Counted from the first letter of the stretch, positions 50,976 through 62,132 are shown. The stretch: 64,000 bases of DNA from an uncultured Collinsella sp. (GCA_902495355.1 CABUWV010000008.1:53747-117746), one strand, 5' to 3'. A program made the numbers and translations. The notes: generated from the letters alone by a model not told the origin.

Positions 50976-51578
50976 ATGAATCTTTCATCCCAGAAGAGCG
51001 CGATCGCACTCTCCGCGTCCGCGGCCGCGCTGCTCATGCCGGTTTCCGCGTTCGCCGAGGACGGCGCTGCCGGTGCGGACATCCTCATCCCTAAGATGGC
51101 GGAGTTCATCCCGGCGCTTATCGCCTTCCTGATTATCTGGATCGTGCTGGCCAAGGTCGCCCTGCCGGGCATCATGAAAACCATGGAGGAGCGCGGCAAG
51201 AAGATCGAGGAGAGCCTCGACGAGGCCGAGAAGACCAAGCAGGAGGCTATCGCCAAGCGCGCTGAGTCCGACTCGATCGTCACCGACGCCCGTCGTCAGG
51301 CTGCCGACATCGTTCTCGAGGCCCGTAAGGACGCCGAGTCCGAGCGTGCCCGTATCATCGAGGCTGCTCACAAGGAGGCCGAGGAGATCATCGCCAAGGC
51401 CCATACGACCGTCGAGGACGAGCGCAAGACCATCTACGCCGGTGCCGCGAGCTCCATCGCCGACCTGTCCGTTGCCGTTGCCACCAAGATCGTGGGCGAG
51501 GCACTCGAGGACGATGCCGAGCAGAAGAAGCTCATCGAGCGCTACATCCAGGAAGCAGGTAGCCTGAATGCCGACTAG
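50976..51578 (+). CDS. atpF: F1Fo ATP synthase subunit b
   Basis: A 200-residue peripheral stalk subunit. The helix FIPALIAFLIIWIVLAKVALP anchors it and a long charged coiled coil follows (MEERGKKIEESLDEAEKTK onward). The first ~28 residues look like a cleavable signal peptide (AIALSASAAALLMPVSAFAED), an arrangement seen in some actinobacterial b subunits. It overlaps atpH by 11 bases. Confidence 0.94.
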   Translation: MNLSSQKSAIALSASAAALLMPVSAFAEDGAAGADILIPKMAEFIPALIAFLIIWIVLAKVALPGIMKTMEERGKKIEESLDEAEKTKQEAIAKRAESDSIVTDARRQAADIVLEARKDAESERARIIEAAHKEAEEIIAKAHTTVEDERKTIYAGAASSIADLSVAVATKIVGEALEDDAEQKKLIERYIQEAGSLNAD

Positions 51579-52044
51579 CCGCTATCAGGACAAGGTGCTC
51601 GAGACCTACGCGCGTTCCCTTTTGGAAGCCGCCAAGGCCGAGAACCATGTGTTCGAGGACCTCGAGATGGTCGAGCGCTTGGCTTCTGCCAGCCCCGAGA
51701 TCATCGCCGTGCTCGACACCATGTCCAAGCGCGACCAGCTCGACCTTCTTCCCAAGGTGGCAGCTGCCTTTAAGTATGTTGCCGAGGAAGACGAGGATGT
51801 AGTGGGCGTGACCGTCACCACGGCGATCCCGCTCGACGACGAGCTGCGTCAAACCATCACTAAGAAATGCGAGCAGGACTTCGGCCGCAAGGTATTCCTT
51901 ATCGAGCAGGTCGACCCGTCTATCGTGGGCGGCCTGGTGCTCGAGGCCCGCGGCGAGCGTCGTGACATTTCCGTCAAGACGCAGCTGCGCATCGCGCAGG
52001 AGACCCTCGCAAACTCTGCTAATTCGTACGGAGGTGAAGCCTAA
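51568..52044 (+). CDS. atpH: F1Fo ATP synthase subunit delta
   Basis: A 158-residue stalk subunit. The N-terminal helical domain starts YQDKVLETYARSLLEAAK, and the C-terminal region ends in VDPSIVGGLVLEARGERRDISVKTQL, the family signature. It is shorter than typical delta (about 175-180). The start overlaps atpF; its stop overlaps the atpA start as TAATG. Confidence 0.93.
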   Translation: MPTSRYQDKVLETYARSLLEAAKAENHVFEDLEMVERLASASPEIIAVLDTMSKRDQLDLLPKVAAAFKYVAEEDEDVVGVTVTTAIPLDDELRQTITKKCEQDFGRKVFLIEQVDPSIVGGLVLEARGERRDISVKTQLRIAQETLANSANSYGGEA

Positions 52045-53642
52045 TGTCCGAAACCCTCAATGCCCAGGATATCGCCAAGAAACTGCAGGAGCAGCTCACG
52101 AGCCTCTCCGCGACGGTCGATACGCATGAGGTTTCAACGGTCGACGAGGTAGGCGACGGCATCGCGCGCGTCTCCGGCCTCAAGAGCGCCATGGCAGGCG
52201 AGCTTCTGGAGTTCAAGAGCTCCGATACCGGTGAGACCGTCTTCGGCCTTGCCCAGAACCTTGACCGTGACGAGGTCGGCGCCGTTCTGTTTGGTGCCGT
52301 CGACTCCATCAAGGAAGGCGACGAGTGCCGCACCACTGGCCGCATTATGGATATCCCCGTGAGCCGTGCCATGCTCGGCCGCGTCGTCAATCCGCTCGGC
52401 CAGCCCATCGACGGCCTGGGCGACATCGTCGCCACGCACCGTCGCCCCATCGAGTTCAAGGCTCCCGGCGTCATCGATCGTACCCCGGTGTGCGAGCCGG
52501 TTCAGACCGGTCTGCTCGCTATCGACTCCATGGTGCCTATTGGCCGCGGTCAGCGTGAGCTCATCATCGGCGACCGTAAGACCGGTAAGACCGCCATCGC
52601 CATCGACGCTATCCTCAACCAGCGCGGCAAGGGCATGGTCTGCATCTATGTCGCCATCGGCCAGAAGGCCTCCACGGTTGCCAACATCCGTGAGACCCTC
52701 GCTCAGCACGGTGCGCTCGACTACACCATCATCGTTTCGGCCACTGCTGCCGATTCCGCCCCTATGCAGTACATCGCGCCTATGGCCGGTGCCGCTATTG
52801 GCGAGTTCTTCATGTACAACGGCGAGGACGGCAAGCCCGCCAGCGAGACCAACCCCGGCGGCCACGTGCTCGTCATCTACGACGACCTGTCCAAGCAGGC
52901 TGTGGCCTACCGTCAGATGTCGCTGACGCTGCATCGTCCGCCCGGACGCGAGGCCTATCCTGGCGACATCTTCTACCTGCACTCTCGTCTGCTCGAGCGT
53001 GCCGTCAAGATGTCCAAGAAGAACGGTTACGGCTCCATGACGGCACTGCCGATCATCGAGACCCAGGACGGCGACGTCTCGGCCTACATTCCGACCAACG
53101 TCATTTCCATTACCGATGGTCAGATTTACCTGCAGTCCGAGCTCTTCTTCCAGGGCCAGCGCCCGGCAGTTGACGTGGGCATTTCCGTGTCCCGCGTCGG
53201 TGGCGATGCGCAGACCAAGGCCATGAAGCAGGTCGCCGGCAACCTCCGTCTGGACCTCGCTTCCTATCAGGAGCTCGCTGGCTTTACGCAGTTCGGCTCC
53301 GACCTCGACGAGGCTACTCAGAAGCAGCTGACCCACGGTGCTCGCATGACCGAGCTCCTGAAGCAGCCGCGTTACAAGCCGTTTGAGGTTGGCGAGCAGA
53401 TCGTTACGCTGTTCGCTGGCAACGAGGGTTTCCTGGATGACCTGGAGATCGCCGACGTGCTGCCCTTCCGTGCCGAGCTCATCGAGTACATGGACAATGG
53501 CTTTGGCTCGCTGCTCGACAAGGTTCGCGCCAAGAAGATCGATGATGACACCAAGGCTGAGCTCTTGCGCGTCATCGGCGACTTCAAGCAGCAGTTCATG
53601 GCCAAGCACCATTCGGATGTTTCTGGATCAGAGGAGAACTAA
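52044..53642 (+). CDS. atpA: F1Fo ATP synthase subunit alpha
   Basis: A 532-residue non-catalytic nucleotide-binding subunit. Walker A is GDRKTGKTA (near residue 170), and the family signature region PGREAYPGDIFYLHSRLLERA is present. The N-terminal beta barrel and the C-terminal helical domain are of normal length, with a slightly longer acidic tail. Confidence 0.97.
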   Translation: MSETLNAQDIAKKLQEQLTSLSATVDTHEVSTVDEVGDGIARVSGLKSAMAGELLEFKSSDTGETVFGLAQNLDRDEVGAVLFGAVDSIKEGDECRTTGRIMDIPVSRAMLGRVVNPLGQPIDGLGDIVATHRRPIEFKAPGVIDRTPVCEPVQTGLLAIDSMVPIGRGQRELIIGDRKTGKTAIAIDAILNQRGKGMVCIYVAIGQKASTVANIRETLAQHGALDYTIIVSATAADSAPMQYIAPMAGAAIGEFFMYNGEDGKPASETNPGGHVLVIYDDLSKQAVAYRQMSLTLHRPPGREAYPGDIFYLHSRLLERAVKMSKKNGYGSMTALPIIETQDGDVSAYIPTNVISITDGQIYLQSELFFQGQRPAVDVGISVSRVGGDAQTKAMKQVAGNLRLDLASYQELAGFTQFGSDLDEATQKQLTHGARMTELLKQPRYKPFEVGEQIVTLFAGNEGFLDDLEIADVLPFRAELIEYMDNGFGSLLDKVRAKKIDDDTKAELLRVIGDFKQQFMAKHHSDVSGSEEN

Positions 53643-53647
53643 GCCCC

Positions 53648-54555
53648 ATGGCCAACCTTCGCGACATTAAGAAGCGAATCTCCTCGGTTACCACGACCAA
53701 GCAGATCACGCGCACGATGGAGATGGTCTCTACGGCCAAGATCCGTCGTGCCCTCGATCGCTCCAAGCAGGCCGAGCCCTATAAGGAGGCGCTGACCGAC
53801 GTCATGTTGACGGTCGCCGGCGACGCCTCCTGTTCGGGCACCGATCCCATGCTGCAGAAGCATGAGAGCGTCAAGCATGGCCTGATTGTCGTTATTGCCT
53901 CGGACCGCGGCCTTGCCGGCGGTTTCAATACGACGGTGGAGCGCACGGCCGAAAAGCTCGCCGCTTCTTGGGCGAACGACGGCATCGAGTGCGAGATCAT
54001 CGCGTGTGGGCGCAAACCGGTCACGTATTTCCGTGACCGCGCAAACGTCGTCATGCACTTTGAGGGCAACTCCTCTGAGCCCGATTTCAATCAGGCCCGC
54101 ATGATCTCCTCTCATATCTGCGATGCGTATCGTGCCGGTGAGCTTGACCGTGTCGAGCTTGTCTACCACCACGCCAAGAACCGCGTGGATCAGGAGCTTC
54201 GCGTCGAGCATCTGTTGCCGCTCGACCCCGAGATGATCGCTATGGCCCACGGTCCGCGTAAGAACGAGACCGACGCCCCTAAGCGCATCTCGTCCACGTT
54301 CGAGTTCGTGCCCTCTTCCGAGCATGTTCTCGGCAAGCTTGTGCCGTCTTATATCCTGACGGTCATCTACCAGGCCCTGATCGATTCGGCGGCTGCCGAG
54401 CAGGGTGCACGCCGCAAGGCCATGCACTCCGCGACGGAAAACGCCACCGCGATCATCTCGACCCTTACCCGCACGTATAGTCGCGTGCGCCAGGCTTCGA
54501 TCACGACCGAGATTAACGAGATCGTCGGCGGAGCCTCAGCATTGGAGGAACAGTA

Positions 54556-54556
<1 letters not shown>
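53648..54556 (+). CDS. atpG: F1Fo ATP synthase subunit gamma
   Basis: A 302-residue central shaft. The N-terminal helix MANLRDIKKRISSVTTTKQI and the C-terminal RQASITTEINEIVGGASAL are the family marks; VIASDRGLAGGFN lies in the middle. It starts five bases after atpA and overlaps atpD by one base. Confidence 0.96.
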
Positions 54557-56010
<1,454 letters not shown>

Positions 56011-56013
56011 GTT

Positions 56014-56406
56014 ATGCGTATCCGCATCGTGTGCCCCGTGAGCTGCGCCTATGAGGGCGACGCTGCGTTTGTGTCGATTCCGTCCACGGATGGCGAGTTT
56101 GGCGTTCTGCCTGCTCACTCCAGCGAGATCTGCACGATCGACCGCGGTTACGTTCGCGTTTCCGATAAGGCCATGGGCACTGTCGACCACACGTTTGCCG
56201 TGGCCGGCGGCTATGCCCAGGTTGCGGACGATGTCGTGACCGTTCTCGCCGAGCGCGCTTGCGATTTGGCGACCGTCGATGCCGACAAGCTTAAAGCTGA
56301 TATTCAAGGTTTTGAAGAGAAGCTGGGTAATTTGTCGGAGGATGATGCACGCCGCGCCTACCTCTATAATGAAATCGCATGGTGTAAGCTCAAGCTTGCC
56401 CAATAG
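56014..56406 (+). CDS. atpC: F1Fo ATP synthase subunit epsilon
   Basis: A 130-residue rotor subunit with a beta-sandwich (FVSIPSTDGEFGVLPAHS) and a C-terminal helical hairpin (LKADIQGFEEKLGNLSEDDARRAYLYNEIAWCKLKLAQ). It ends the atp operon and is followed by a terminator. Confidence 0.93.
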   Translation: MRIRIVCPVSCAYEGDAAFVSIPSTDGEFGVLPAHSSEICTIDRGYVRVSDKAMGTVDHTFAVAGGYAQVADDVVTVLAERACDLATVDADKLKADIQGFEEKLGNLSEDDARRAYLYNEIAWCKLKLAQ

Positions 56407-56442
56407 TCAAACGATTTAGCGTTCGACCATTTGCGAACACAT

Positions 56443-56481
56443 CATGCCCGGGATGGCCCAGCCACCCCGGGCATGCTTTTT
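56443..56481 (+). terminator. Terminator of the atp operon
   Basis: CATGCCCGGGATGG pairs with CCACCCCGGGCATG, followed by CTTTTTG. It lies only 14 bases before the murA start, so murA may depend on read-through or on a promoter inside atpC. Confidence 0.85.
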
Positions 56482-56494
56482 GAAAGGGTAGACC

Positions 56495-57778
56495 TTGGAT
56501 ATTATCCGCGTTGAGGGTGGCCACGCCATCGGAGGCTCCGTGCCCGTTTCGGGCGCCAAGAACTCCGCGCTCAAACTCATGGCGGCAACGCTTCTGGCGC
56601 CGGGCAAGACGACGCTGCAGAACGTGCCCGATATTTCCGATGTCCATGTGATGGGCAAGGTGCTCAAGGGCATGGGCGCTACGATCGATGTTCTCGACGA
56701 GCACACGCTCGAGATTGATACCTCTCAGGTCGATTCTTGGGAGGCCCCCTACGAGCTCGTTGCCAAGATGCGTGCTTCCACCGCCGTCATGGGACCCCTG
56801 CTGGGCCGCTTCCATCGCGCCAAGATTGCCATGCCGGGCGGCTGCAACCTGGGTGCTCGCAAGATCGATATGCACATTCTTGGTCTTGAGGCCCTGGGCG
56901 TTGAGTTCGATACCGCCCACGGTTACATCAACGCTAATGCGCCCCAAGGTCTGCGCGGTACCACCGTCACGCTCGAGTTCGCCAGCGTCGGTGCGACCGA
57001 GAACCTCATCATGGCATCCGTGCGCGCGCAGGGCACCACGGTTATCGACAATGCCGCCCGCGAGCCCGAGATCGTCGATCTCGCCAACATGCTCAACGAG
57101 ATGGGCGCTAAGATTGTCGGCGCCGGCACGCCTGTCGTGACCATCGAGGGCGTGGAAGAGTTGCATCCTGTTACCCATCGCGTAGTGGGCGACCGAATCG
57201 AGGCCGGTACCTTTATCGTTGCCGGTGCGTTGATGGCCGACGATCGCGGTATCGATGTCACGGGCTTTTGCCCCATTCACTTGGGCATGGTGCTCAAGAA
57301 GATGGAGCTCATGGGTATCGACTGCGAGCGCGTCGAGGATGGCGTCCATGTGAACCGTGCCGAGCGTATCAAGCCGGTCGACATCCAGACGCTTCCGTTC
57401 CCCGGCTTCCCGACGGACATGCAGGCACAGATTATGGTACTCTCCGCCCTTGCCGACGGCAGTTCCGTTATTACCGAGAACATCTTCGAGAATCGCTTTA
57501 TGTTTGCCTCTGAGCTGGTGCGCATGGGTGCCGACATTCGTATCGAGAGTCATCATGCCATGATTCATGGCGTCAAGGGCTTCTCGGGTGCACAGGTTAC
57601 CTCGCCCGATCTGCGTGGCGGAGCGGCCCTCGTCGTAGCGGGCTTGATCGCCGACGGGACGACCGAGGTTTCGGCCATTCATCACATCAAGCGCGGCTAC
57701 GAGCAGTTTGTCGAAAAGCTGCAGGCGCTCGGCGCGCATGTCGAGCATGCTACCGTCCCCGATCCCGTCATCTACTAA
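56495..57778 (+). CDS. murA: UDP-N-acetylglucosamine 1-carboxyvinyltransferase
   Basis: A 427-residue enzyme of the first committed step of peptidoglycan synthesis. SGAKNSALKLMAATLLA (residues ~19-35) and the catalytic Cys in MPGGCNLGARKIDMH (near 115) are present, so fosfomycin sensitivity is possible. TTG 56495 is the start, with AAAGGG six bases upstream. murA after the atp operon is a common Gram-positive arrangement. Confidence 0.95.
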   Translation: MDIIRVEGGHAIGGSVPVSGAKNSALKLMAATLLAPGKTTLQNVPDISDVHVMGKVLKGMGATIDVLDEHTLEIDTSQVDSWEAPYELVAKMRASTAVMGPLLGRFHRAKIAMPGGCNLGARKIDMHILGLEALGVEFDTAHGYINANAPQGLRGTTVTLEFASVGATENLIMASVRAQGTTVIDNAAREPEIVDLANMLNEMGAKIVGAGTPVVTIEGVEELHPVTHRVVGDRIEAGTFIVAGALMADDRGIDVTGFCPIHLGMVLKKMELMGIDCERVEDGVHVNRAERIKPVDIQTLPFPGFPTDMQAQIMVLSALADGSSVITENIFENRFMFASELVRMGADIRIESHHAMIHGVKGFSGAQVTSPDLRGGAALVVAGLIADGTTEVSAIHHIKRGYEQFVEKLQALGAHVEHATVPDPVIY

Positions 57779-57790
57779 TACAGGTTGCCT

Positions 57791-59026
57791 ATGTTTAATA
57801 AAAAGCCCCTCGCGGATACCACCGCCCGAAGACCCTCAACTGGTGCGCAGGCCAAGATCTACAGTCGCGATAACGTGGCTCGCTATTCCGAGCGCGCTCG
57901 CCAACGCCGTCGTAGCCACACGATTCGTCACGTCGCGCTCATTGTCGTGCTTGGCGTGCTGCTGAGTGCCACTACCGCTGCCGGCCTGTGGTTTGCCACC
58001 ATTATGGGCAAGCTCGGCGATTCTAATGTCATTACCGACAATCTGCGTCGGGTTCTGGTTGACACCGATGAGGCAAAGGATCCGTTCTACGTGCTGCTTC
58101 TTGGCACCGACGGCCGTCCGGGCGAGGATACGTATCGCGCCGACTCGATTATCCTGGCACGAATCGACCCCACGCAAAAGCAGGCGACGCTCATTTCCGT
58201 TCCGCGCGACACCAAGGTCGAGTACAAGGGCGAGACCATGAAGATCAACGCCTGCCATACCGTTGGCGGCGCCGAGGCCATGGTCGAGGCGGTCAACGAG
58301 CTGTGCGGTGTTCAGATTTCCCACTATGCCGAGGTCAGCTTCGACGGTATGCAGGCGCTGATTGATTCGGTTGGCGGTATCGACATTAACGCAACCGATG
58401 ATGTTGACGACCCCGAGCACCTGGATATTAAGATTACCGCTGGCCAGCAGCATATGGACGGTGCCACCGCCCTTACCTATGCCCGCTGCCGCTACACCTA
58501 TGCCGACGGCGATTACACGCGCATGCGCCACCAGCGTCAGGTGCTTGGCGCCCTTGCCAACCAGATTCTCAATAACTTCGATGCCACGAAGATCTTTGGC
58601 CTGGTTAATTCGCTGTCCGATATGCTTGTAACCGATATGAGCGTTCAGGATATCGTGGCTACGGTCAACGCCATGCGCGGTATGGATGTCGACGGTATCT
58701 ACTCGGCCAACCTGCCCTCGTACGCCGACGACAGCACCATGATCGACGGTGTGAGCTACGTCTTTGTCTACGAGGACGAGCTCAAGGAAATGATGGAGCG
58801 CGTCGATGCCGGCAAGGATCCCAAGGGTCCCAACACCATGGGTCTTTCCGACGGTTCCAGCTCTACGATCGGCGACCTGAACAACAACACGTCTGACGAC
58901 TACGCAAACGGTACCGCAACCTCATCGGTCAGCTCTGACGATTCCGATGACTCAAGCGATTCGAGCGATTCGGACTACTACGAAGAGCCCACCGGCGACG
59001 GCAACGGCTACGAAGCCAACTACTAA
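57791..59026 (+). CDS. LCP (LytR-CpsA-Psr) family protein
   Basis: A 411-residue type II membrane protein that by family attaches wall polymers to peptidoglycan. An N-terminal basic segment is followed by one helix (ALIVVLGVLLSATTAAGLWF). The LCP domain shows LLLGTDGRPGEDTYRADSI, ISVPRDTKV, and AEVSFDGMQALIDSVGGI with the conserved Arg and Asp residues. The C-terminal ~70 residues are Ser/Asp-rich and low-complexity. ATG 57791 is 12 bases after murA. With the LtaS-like enzyme in the same window this suggests glycopolymer-decorated walls. The stop codon directly abuts structured element S copy 4. Confidence 0.93.
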   Translation: MFNKKPLADTTARRPSTGAQAKIYSRDNVARYSERARQRRRSHTIRHVALIVVLGVLLSATTAAGLWFATIMGKLGDSNVITDNLRRVLVDTDEAKDPFYVLLLGTDGRPGEDTYRADSIILARIDPTQKQATLISVPRDTKVEYKGETMKINACHTVGGAEAMVEAVNELCGVQISHYAEVSFDGMQALIDSVGGIDINATDDVDDPEHLDIKITAGQQHMDGATALTYARCRYTYADGDYTRMRHQRQVLGALANQILNNFDATKIFGLVNSLSDMLVTDMSVQDIVATVNAMRGMDVDGIYSANLPSYADDSTMIDGVSYVFVYEDELKEMMERVDAGKDPKGPNTMGLSDGSSSTIGDLNNNTSDDYANGTATSSVSSDDSDDSSDSSDSDYYEEPTGDGNGYEANY

Positions 59027-59182
59027 GTTACGCGGTTTTACCAAACCGCGTAACCGCTTGACGCTGCGCGGGCCGCATTTGGACAATCTGACGTTCAACT
59101 TCAAGGGCGCGACCAGAAGGTCAGCGCCCTTTCGTTTCACGTCACCTTGTCTCAAATGCGACCCGCTCGCTGCCCGTCCTCA
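59027..59182 (+). ncRNA. Structured element S, copy 4 (full)
   Basis: It begins at the base after the LCP stop. Helix 1 is GTTACGCGG / CCGCGTAAC (59027-59054), identical to copy 1. Helix 2 pairs CGCATTTGGACAA (59074-59086) with TTGTCTCAAATGCG (59147-59160). Helix 3 is GGGCGCGACC / GGTCAGCGCCC with loop AGAA (59105-59129). Conserved blocks are GACGCTGCGCG, CTGACGTTCAACTTC, CACCTTG and GCTGCCCGTCCTCAACC. Confidence 0.6.
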
Positions 59183-59193
59183 ACCTGCGACGT

Positions 59194-59221
59194 TAGTCAT
59201 TGGGGACGTTCTTAAACGACT
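59194..59221. repeat. TAGTC element, single copy (c)
   Basis: TAGTCATTGGGG, then ACGTTCTTAAACGACT. It follows structured element S copy 4 by 11 bases. A degraded second copy, TTGGGGACGTTTCTTA, lies at about 59253-59270. The remainder of this 377-base gap has no gene. Confidence 0.7.
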
Positions 59222-59338
59222 GGTCAAAGGGGACACTCTTGATGCACTTGGCACTTGGGGACGTTTCTTATGTGCCGGCAGTTTGGGACACTCCTTGCGT
59301 TAAGAGGCTGGCGTGCGTCAACCTGTTCTCGTTGCAGC

Positions 59339-59378
59339 AAAAAAATCGTCCCGTTCTCGGTTGAGGACGGGGCGATTC
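59339..59378 (-). terminator. Terminator of pepT
   Basis: On the minus strand AATCGCCCCGT and ACGGGACGATT pair with one mismatch and are followed by TTTTTTG. It lies 25 bases after the pepT stop. Confidence 0.85.
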
Positions 59379-59403
59379 GTCTTTTGGGCTTATGCAGCCA
59401 GGC

Positions 59404-60651
59404 TTATGCAAAGCGGGCGACGAGCTCCTGCAGGACGTCGGTCATCTTAACGAGCGAACTGACCGGGACGAACTCGTTGACGCCGTGGTAGCAATAGCCG
59501 CCGGTGGAAAGGTTGGGGCAGGGCAGACCGCGGAACGACAGCTGGGCGCCGTCGGTGCCGCCACGAATTGACAGCACTTGGGGCTCAACGCCGCAGGCAA
59601 GGTAGGCTTCCTTGGCAACATCAATAAGCTCGGGATAGTCACGAACGATCTCGGCCATATTTCGATACTGCTGCTTAATCTCGACCGTCACGCGCTCCTC
59701 ACCCAGACGCTGGTTGAGCATCGAGGCAGCGGCATCAATAAGGTCGAGTTTTTGCTGGAACTTGGCGGCGTCATGGTCGCGGACGATATAGCGCGCTGTG
59801 GCGTGATCGACGGTCGCAGATACACCCTCAAGGTGATAAAAGCCCTCGTAGCCTTCCGTATACTCCGGGCGCTGCGCGTAGGGGAGCAACGCGTTGAAGT
59901 CGCAGAACAGATTGCCTGCGTTGACCATACGGCCCTTGGCGTCGCCCGGGTGGATGGACTGGCCCTCAAAGCGGACGGTCGCCTCGGCGGCGTTAAAGCA
60001 CTCCCACTCCAGCTCGCCGATGGGGCCGCCGTCGACCGTGTAGGCGTACTTGCAGCCAAAGGTATCGATATCCAACAGCTCGGCTCCGTGGCCGATCTCC
60101 TCGTCAGGGCAGAAGCAAATGCCGAGTGCGGGATGGGGCAGAGAAGGGTCCTGAGCGATACGCGCGACAAGCGACATGATCTCGGCGACGCCTGCCTTGT
60201 CGTCCGCGCCCAGCAGCGTGGTGCCATCGCTGCAGACCAGGTCCTCACCTGCGAGGTCGTTCAGGGCGGGAAGCTTGGCGGTACTCATGGCAACGGGCTT
60301 ACCGTCAACCGTGCCGCAGACCAGGTCGCCGCCTTCGTAGTGTACGATGTGCGGTTTCACGCCGGCACCCGGTGCAACTTCGGTGGTGTCGAGATGGGCG
60401 ATCAGGCCCAGGGCGGGCTTGTCCTCAGCGCCCGCACTTGCGGGGATATGCGCGCAGACATAGGCGTGCTCGGTCACGTGGGCATCTTCCGCACCAAGCT
60501 CGCGCAGCTCTTCAGCCAGCACGTTGGCAAGGTCAAACTGAACGGCGCTCGAGGGTACCTGGTCGCAGTTTGCATCCTCGGACTGCGTGTTGATCTGGAC
60601 GTAGCGCAAAAAGCGCTCGAGGACATCGGGGTTCGTGGTGGTGTTTTCCAT
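59404..60651 (-). CDS. pepT: Peptidase T (tripeptide aminopeptidase)
   Basis: A 415-residue M20 zinc aminopeptidase that releases N-terminal residues from tripeptides. Zinc ligands are in LIAHLDTTEVAPG (His), LGADDKAGVA (Asp) and FCPDEEIGHGA (Glu-Glu), with C-terminal STGGYCYHGVNEFV (His). ATG 60651 has GGAG upstream and gives the usual length; the frame is open to 60747 but the extra 32 residues are not family sequence. It is divergent from the DtxR-like gene. Confidence 0.94.
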   Translation of the reverse strand: MENTTTNPDVLERFLRYVQINTQSEDANCDQVPSSAVQFDLANVLAEELRELGAEDAHVTEHAYVCAHIPASAGAEDKPALGLIAHLDTTEVAPGAGVKPHIVHYEGGDLVCGTVDGKPVAMSTAKLPALNDLAGEDLVCSDGTTLLGADDKAGVAEIMSLVARIAQDPSLPHPALGICFCPDEEIGHGAELLDIDTFGCKYAYTVDGGPIGELEWECFNAAEATVRFEGQSIHPGDAKGRMVNAGNLFCDFNALLPYAQRPEYTEGYEGFYHLEGVSATVDHATARYIVRDHDAAKFQQKLDLIDAAASMLNQRLGEERVTVEIKQQYRNMAEIVRDYPELIDVAKEAYLACGVEPQVLSIRGGTDGAQLSFRGLPCPNLSTGGYCYHGVNEFVPVSSLVKMTDVLQELVARFA

Positions 60652-60771
60652 AAAGACCGCTCCAATCTTGGTCGTCGTGTGCAACAAGAACTCTAGCACG
60701 GTATGCCACGGCATACCGCGACGCTTGGATGGGGTAGAATCAGCCATTGAATGCAGAAGGGACGGAAGATC

Positions 60772-61194
60772 ATGGATACGACAAATAGCTCGCGCGAACT
60801 ACATCTGACGGTGGCGAACGAAGACTACTTGGAGTGCATGGTTCGCATTGAAAGCGAAGAGGGGGAAACCAACGGCGTTCGATCGGTCGACATCGCGCAG
60901 CGCCTTGGCGTCTCCAAGGCATCGGTCAATAAAGCGGTTTCGGCTCTCAAGGCATCCGAGCTTGTCGAGCAATCGCACTACGGCAAGGTGATCCTGACCG
61001 ATCGCGGCCGCGAGGTTGGCACGGCTATCTGGTACCGTCATCGCCTCATCCGCACGTTTTTGGTTCAGGAGCTCGGTGTCGAATTTGAGCGAGCCGATTC
61101 CGAGGCCTGCATGATGGAGCATGCGCTATCCGAGGACACGATGAGCCGCTGGCTCGCCTATCTCGAAAAGCAGGGAATCAGCGTCGAGGAATAG
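60772..61194 (+). CDS. DtxR/MntR-family metal-dependent regulator
   Basis: A 140-residue regulator: winged helix (VRSVDIAQRLGVSKASVNKAVSALKASELVEQ) and a short dimerisation/metal domain without SH3, the MntR layout. By alignment with MntR the six metal ligands are all present: Asp and Glu in NEDYLEC, His in YRHRL, and Glu, Glu and His in SEACMMEH. Manganese or iron responsiveness is therefore likely. It is 10 bases upstream of a homocysteine methyltransferase gene, and no metal transporter is in the window. Confidence 0.88.
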   Translation: MDTTNSSRELHLTVANEDYLECMVRIESEEGETNGVRSVDIAQRLGVSKASVNKAVSALKASELVEQSHYGKVILTDRGREVGTAIWYRHRLIRTFLVQELGVEFERADSEACMMEHALSEDTMSRWLAYLEKQGISVEE

Positions 61195-61204
61195 CGGGAT
61201 ATAT

Positions 61205-62098
61205 ATGGATACGAGTTATTACAACCGCTTTGGTGCCGAGGAACTTACGCGCCGCTTGTCGAGCGAGACCTTGTTGGCGCAGGGCCCCATGGGCAGTGTT
61301 TTGTTGAGTGAGTACGATGCCGCCGACATTCCACCGGCGTTTTGGAATCTGGCAGAGCCGCAGACCGTTTCTCGTATCCATCGCTTGTATGTCGCCGCCG
61401 GCGCGCAGGTGCTCATTACCAATACCTTTCAGGCATCGAGCTATGCCCTCAAGCACGACCAGATTGCGCCGTCCGTGGCGGAGGTCAATCGCGGGGCCGT
61501 CGACGATGCCCGCCAGGCGCACCCTCAGCTACTGCTGGGCTCGATGGGCCCGATCGGTATTGAGTGGTTTGCCGAGGACTCTGTCGAGTATCGTGAAATC
61601 CGCGGCATTGCGCGTGAACAGGCGCACGCCTTGCTCAATGCTGGTGTTGACGGTCTGCTGATCGAGACGGTGACGTCTATCCGTAATCTGCAGCCCATGC
61701 TTGCCGGCGCCCGAGATGCCGCCGACGGCATGCCTGTTCTGGTGAGTTTTGTCGTTGACGATAAAGGCGACCTGCTGGGCGATGGCCTCAACATCGAGGC
61801 AGCCGTTTTGTACGCCGAAAAACACGGCGCAAACTCGGTTGGTGTTAATTGCTGTTCGCTTGCGGCCGCGAACGCGGCGGTGCCCAGGATGGTTGCATCG
61901 GCGACTACTCCCGTCACGGTGCGTCCCAACGTGGGCGATCCGGTCCAGACTCAGGATGGCCCCGTATGGCACGAGAACCCCGAAGCTTTCGCGCGCGCAT
62001 GCATCGAATGGAGACATGCCGGCGCCGCAATGGTGGGCAGTTGTTGTGGAACCACGGCAATCACTACGGCAGCGATGGCCGAGGCGCTCGATATATAA
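61205..62098 (+). CDS. Homocysteine S-methyltransferase family protein
   Basis: A 297-residue barrel that transfers a methyl group to homocysteine, forming methionine. The zinc Cys residues are in GVNCCS and GSCCGTT near the C-terminus, and the start LLAQGPMGSVL matches the family DGAMGT region with changes. It is of the single-domain MmuM/BhmT-like size; the methyl donor (S-methylmethionine, or a folate partner protein) is not shown. Cotranscription with the metal regulator upstream is likely. Confidence 0.85.
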   Translation: MDTSYYNRFGAEELTRRLSSETLLAQGPMGSVLLSEYDAADIPPAFWNLAEPQTVSRIHRLYVAAGAQVLITNTFQASSYALKHDQIAPSVAEVNRGAVDDARQAHPQLLLGSMGPIGIEWFAEDSVEYREIRGIAREQAHALLNAGVDGLLIETVTSIRNLQPMLAGARDAADGMPVLVSFVVDDKGDLLGDGLNIEAAVLYAEKHGANSVGVNCCSLAAANAAVPRMVASATTPVTVRPNVGDPVQTQDGPVWHENPEAFARACIEWRHAGAAMVGSCCGTTAITTAAMAEALDI

Positions 62099-62103
62099 AG
62101 GGC

Positions 62104-62132
62104 AAAACCGCTCCATACGGGGCAGTTTTTTA
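62104..62132 (+). terminator. Terminator of the methyltransferase gene
   Basis: AAAACCGCTCC pairs with GGGGCAGTTTT with one mismatch and one wobble pair, and a run of six T follows. Confidence 0.75.
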
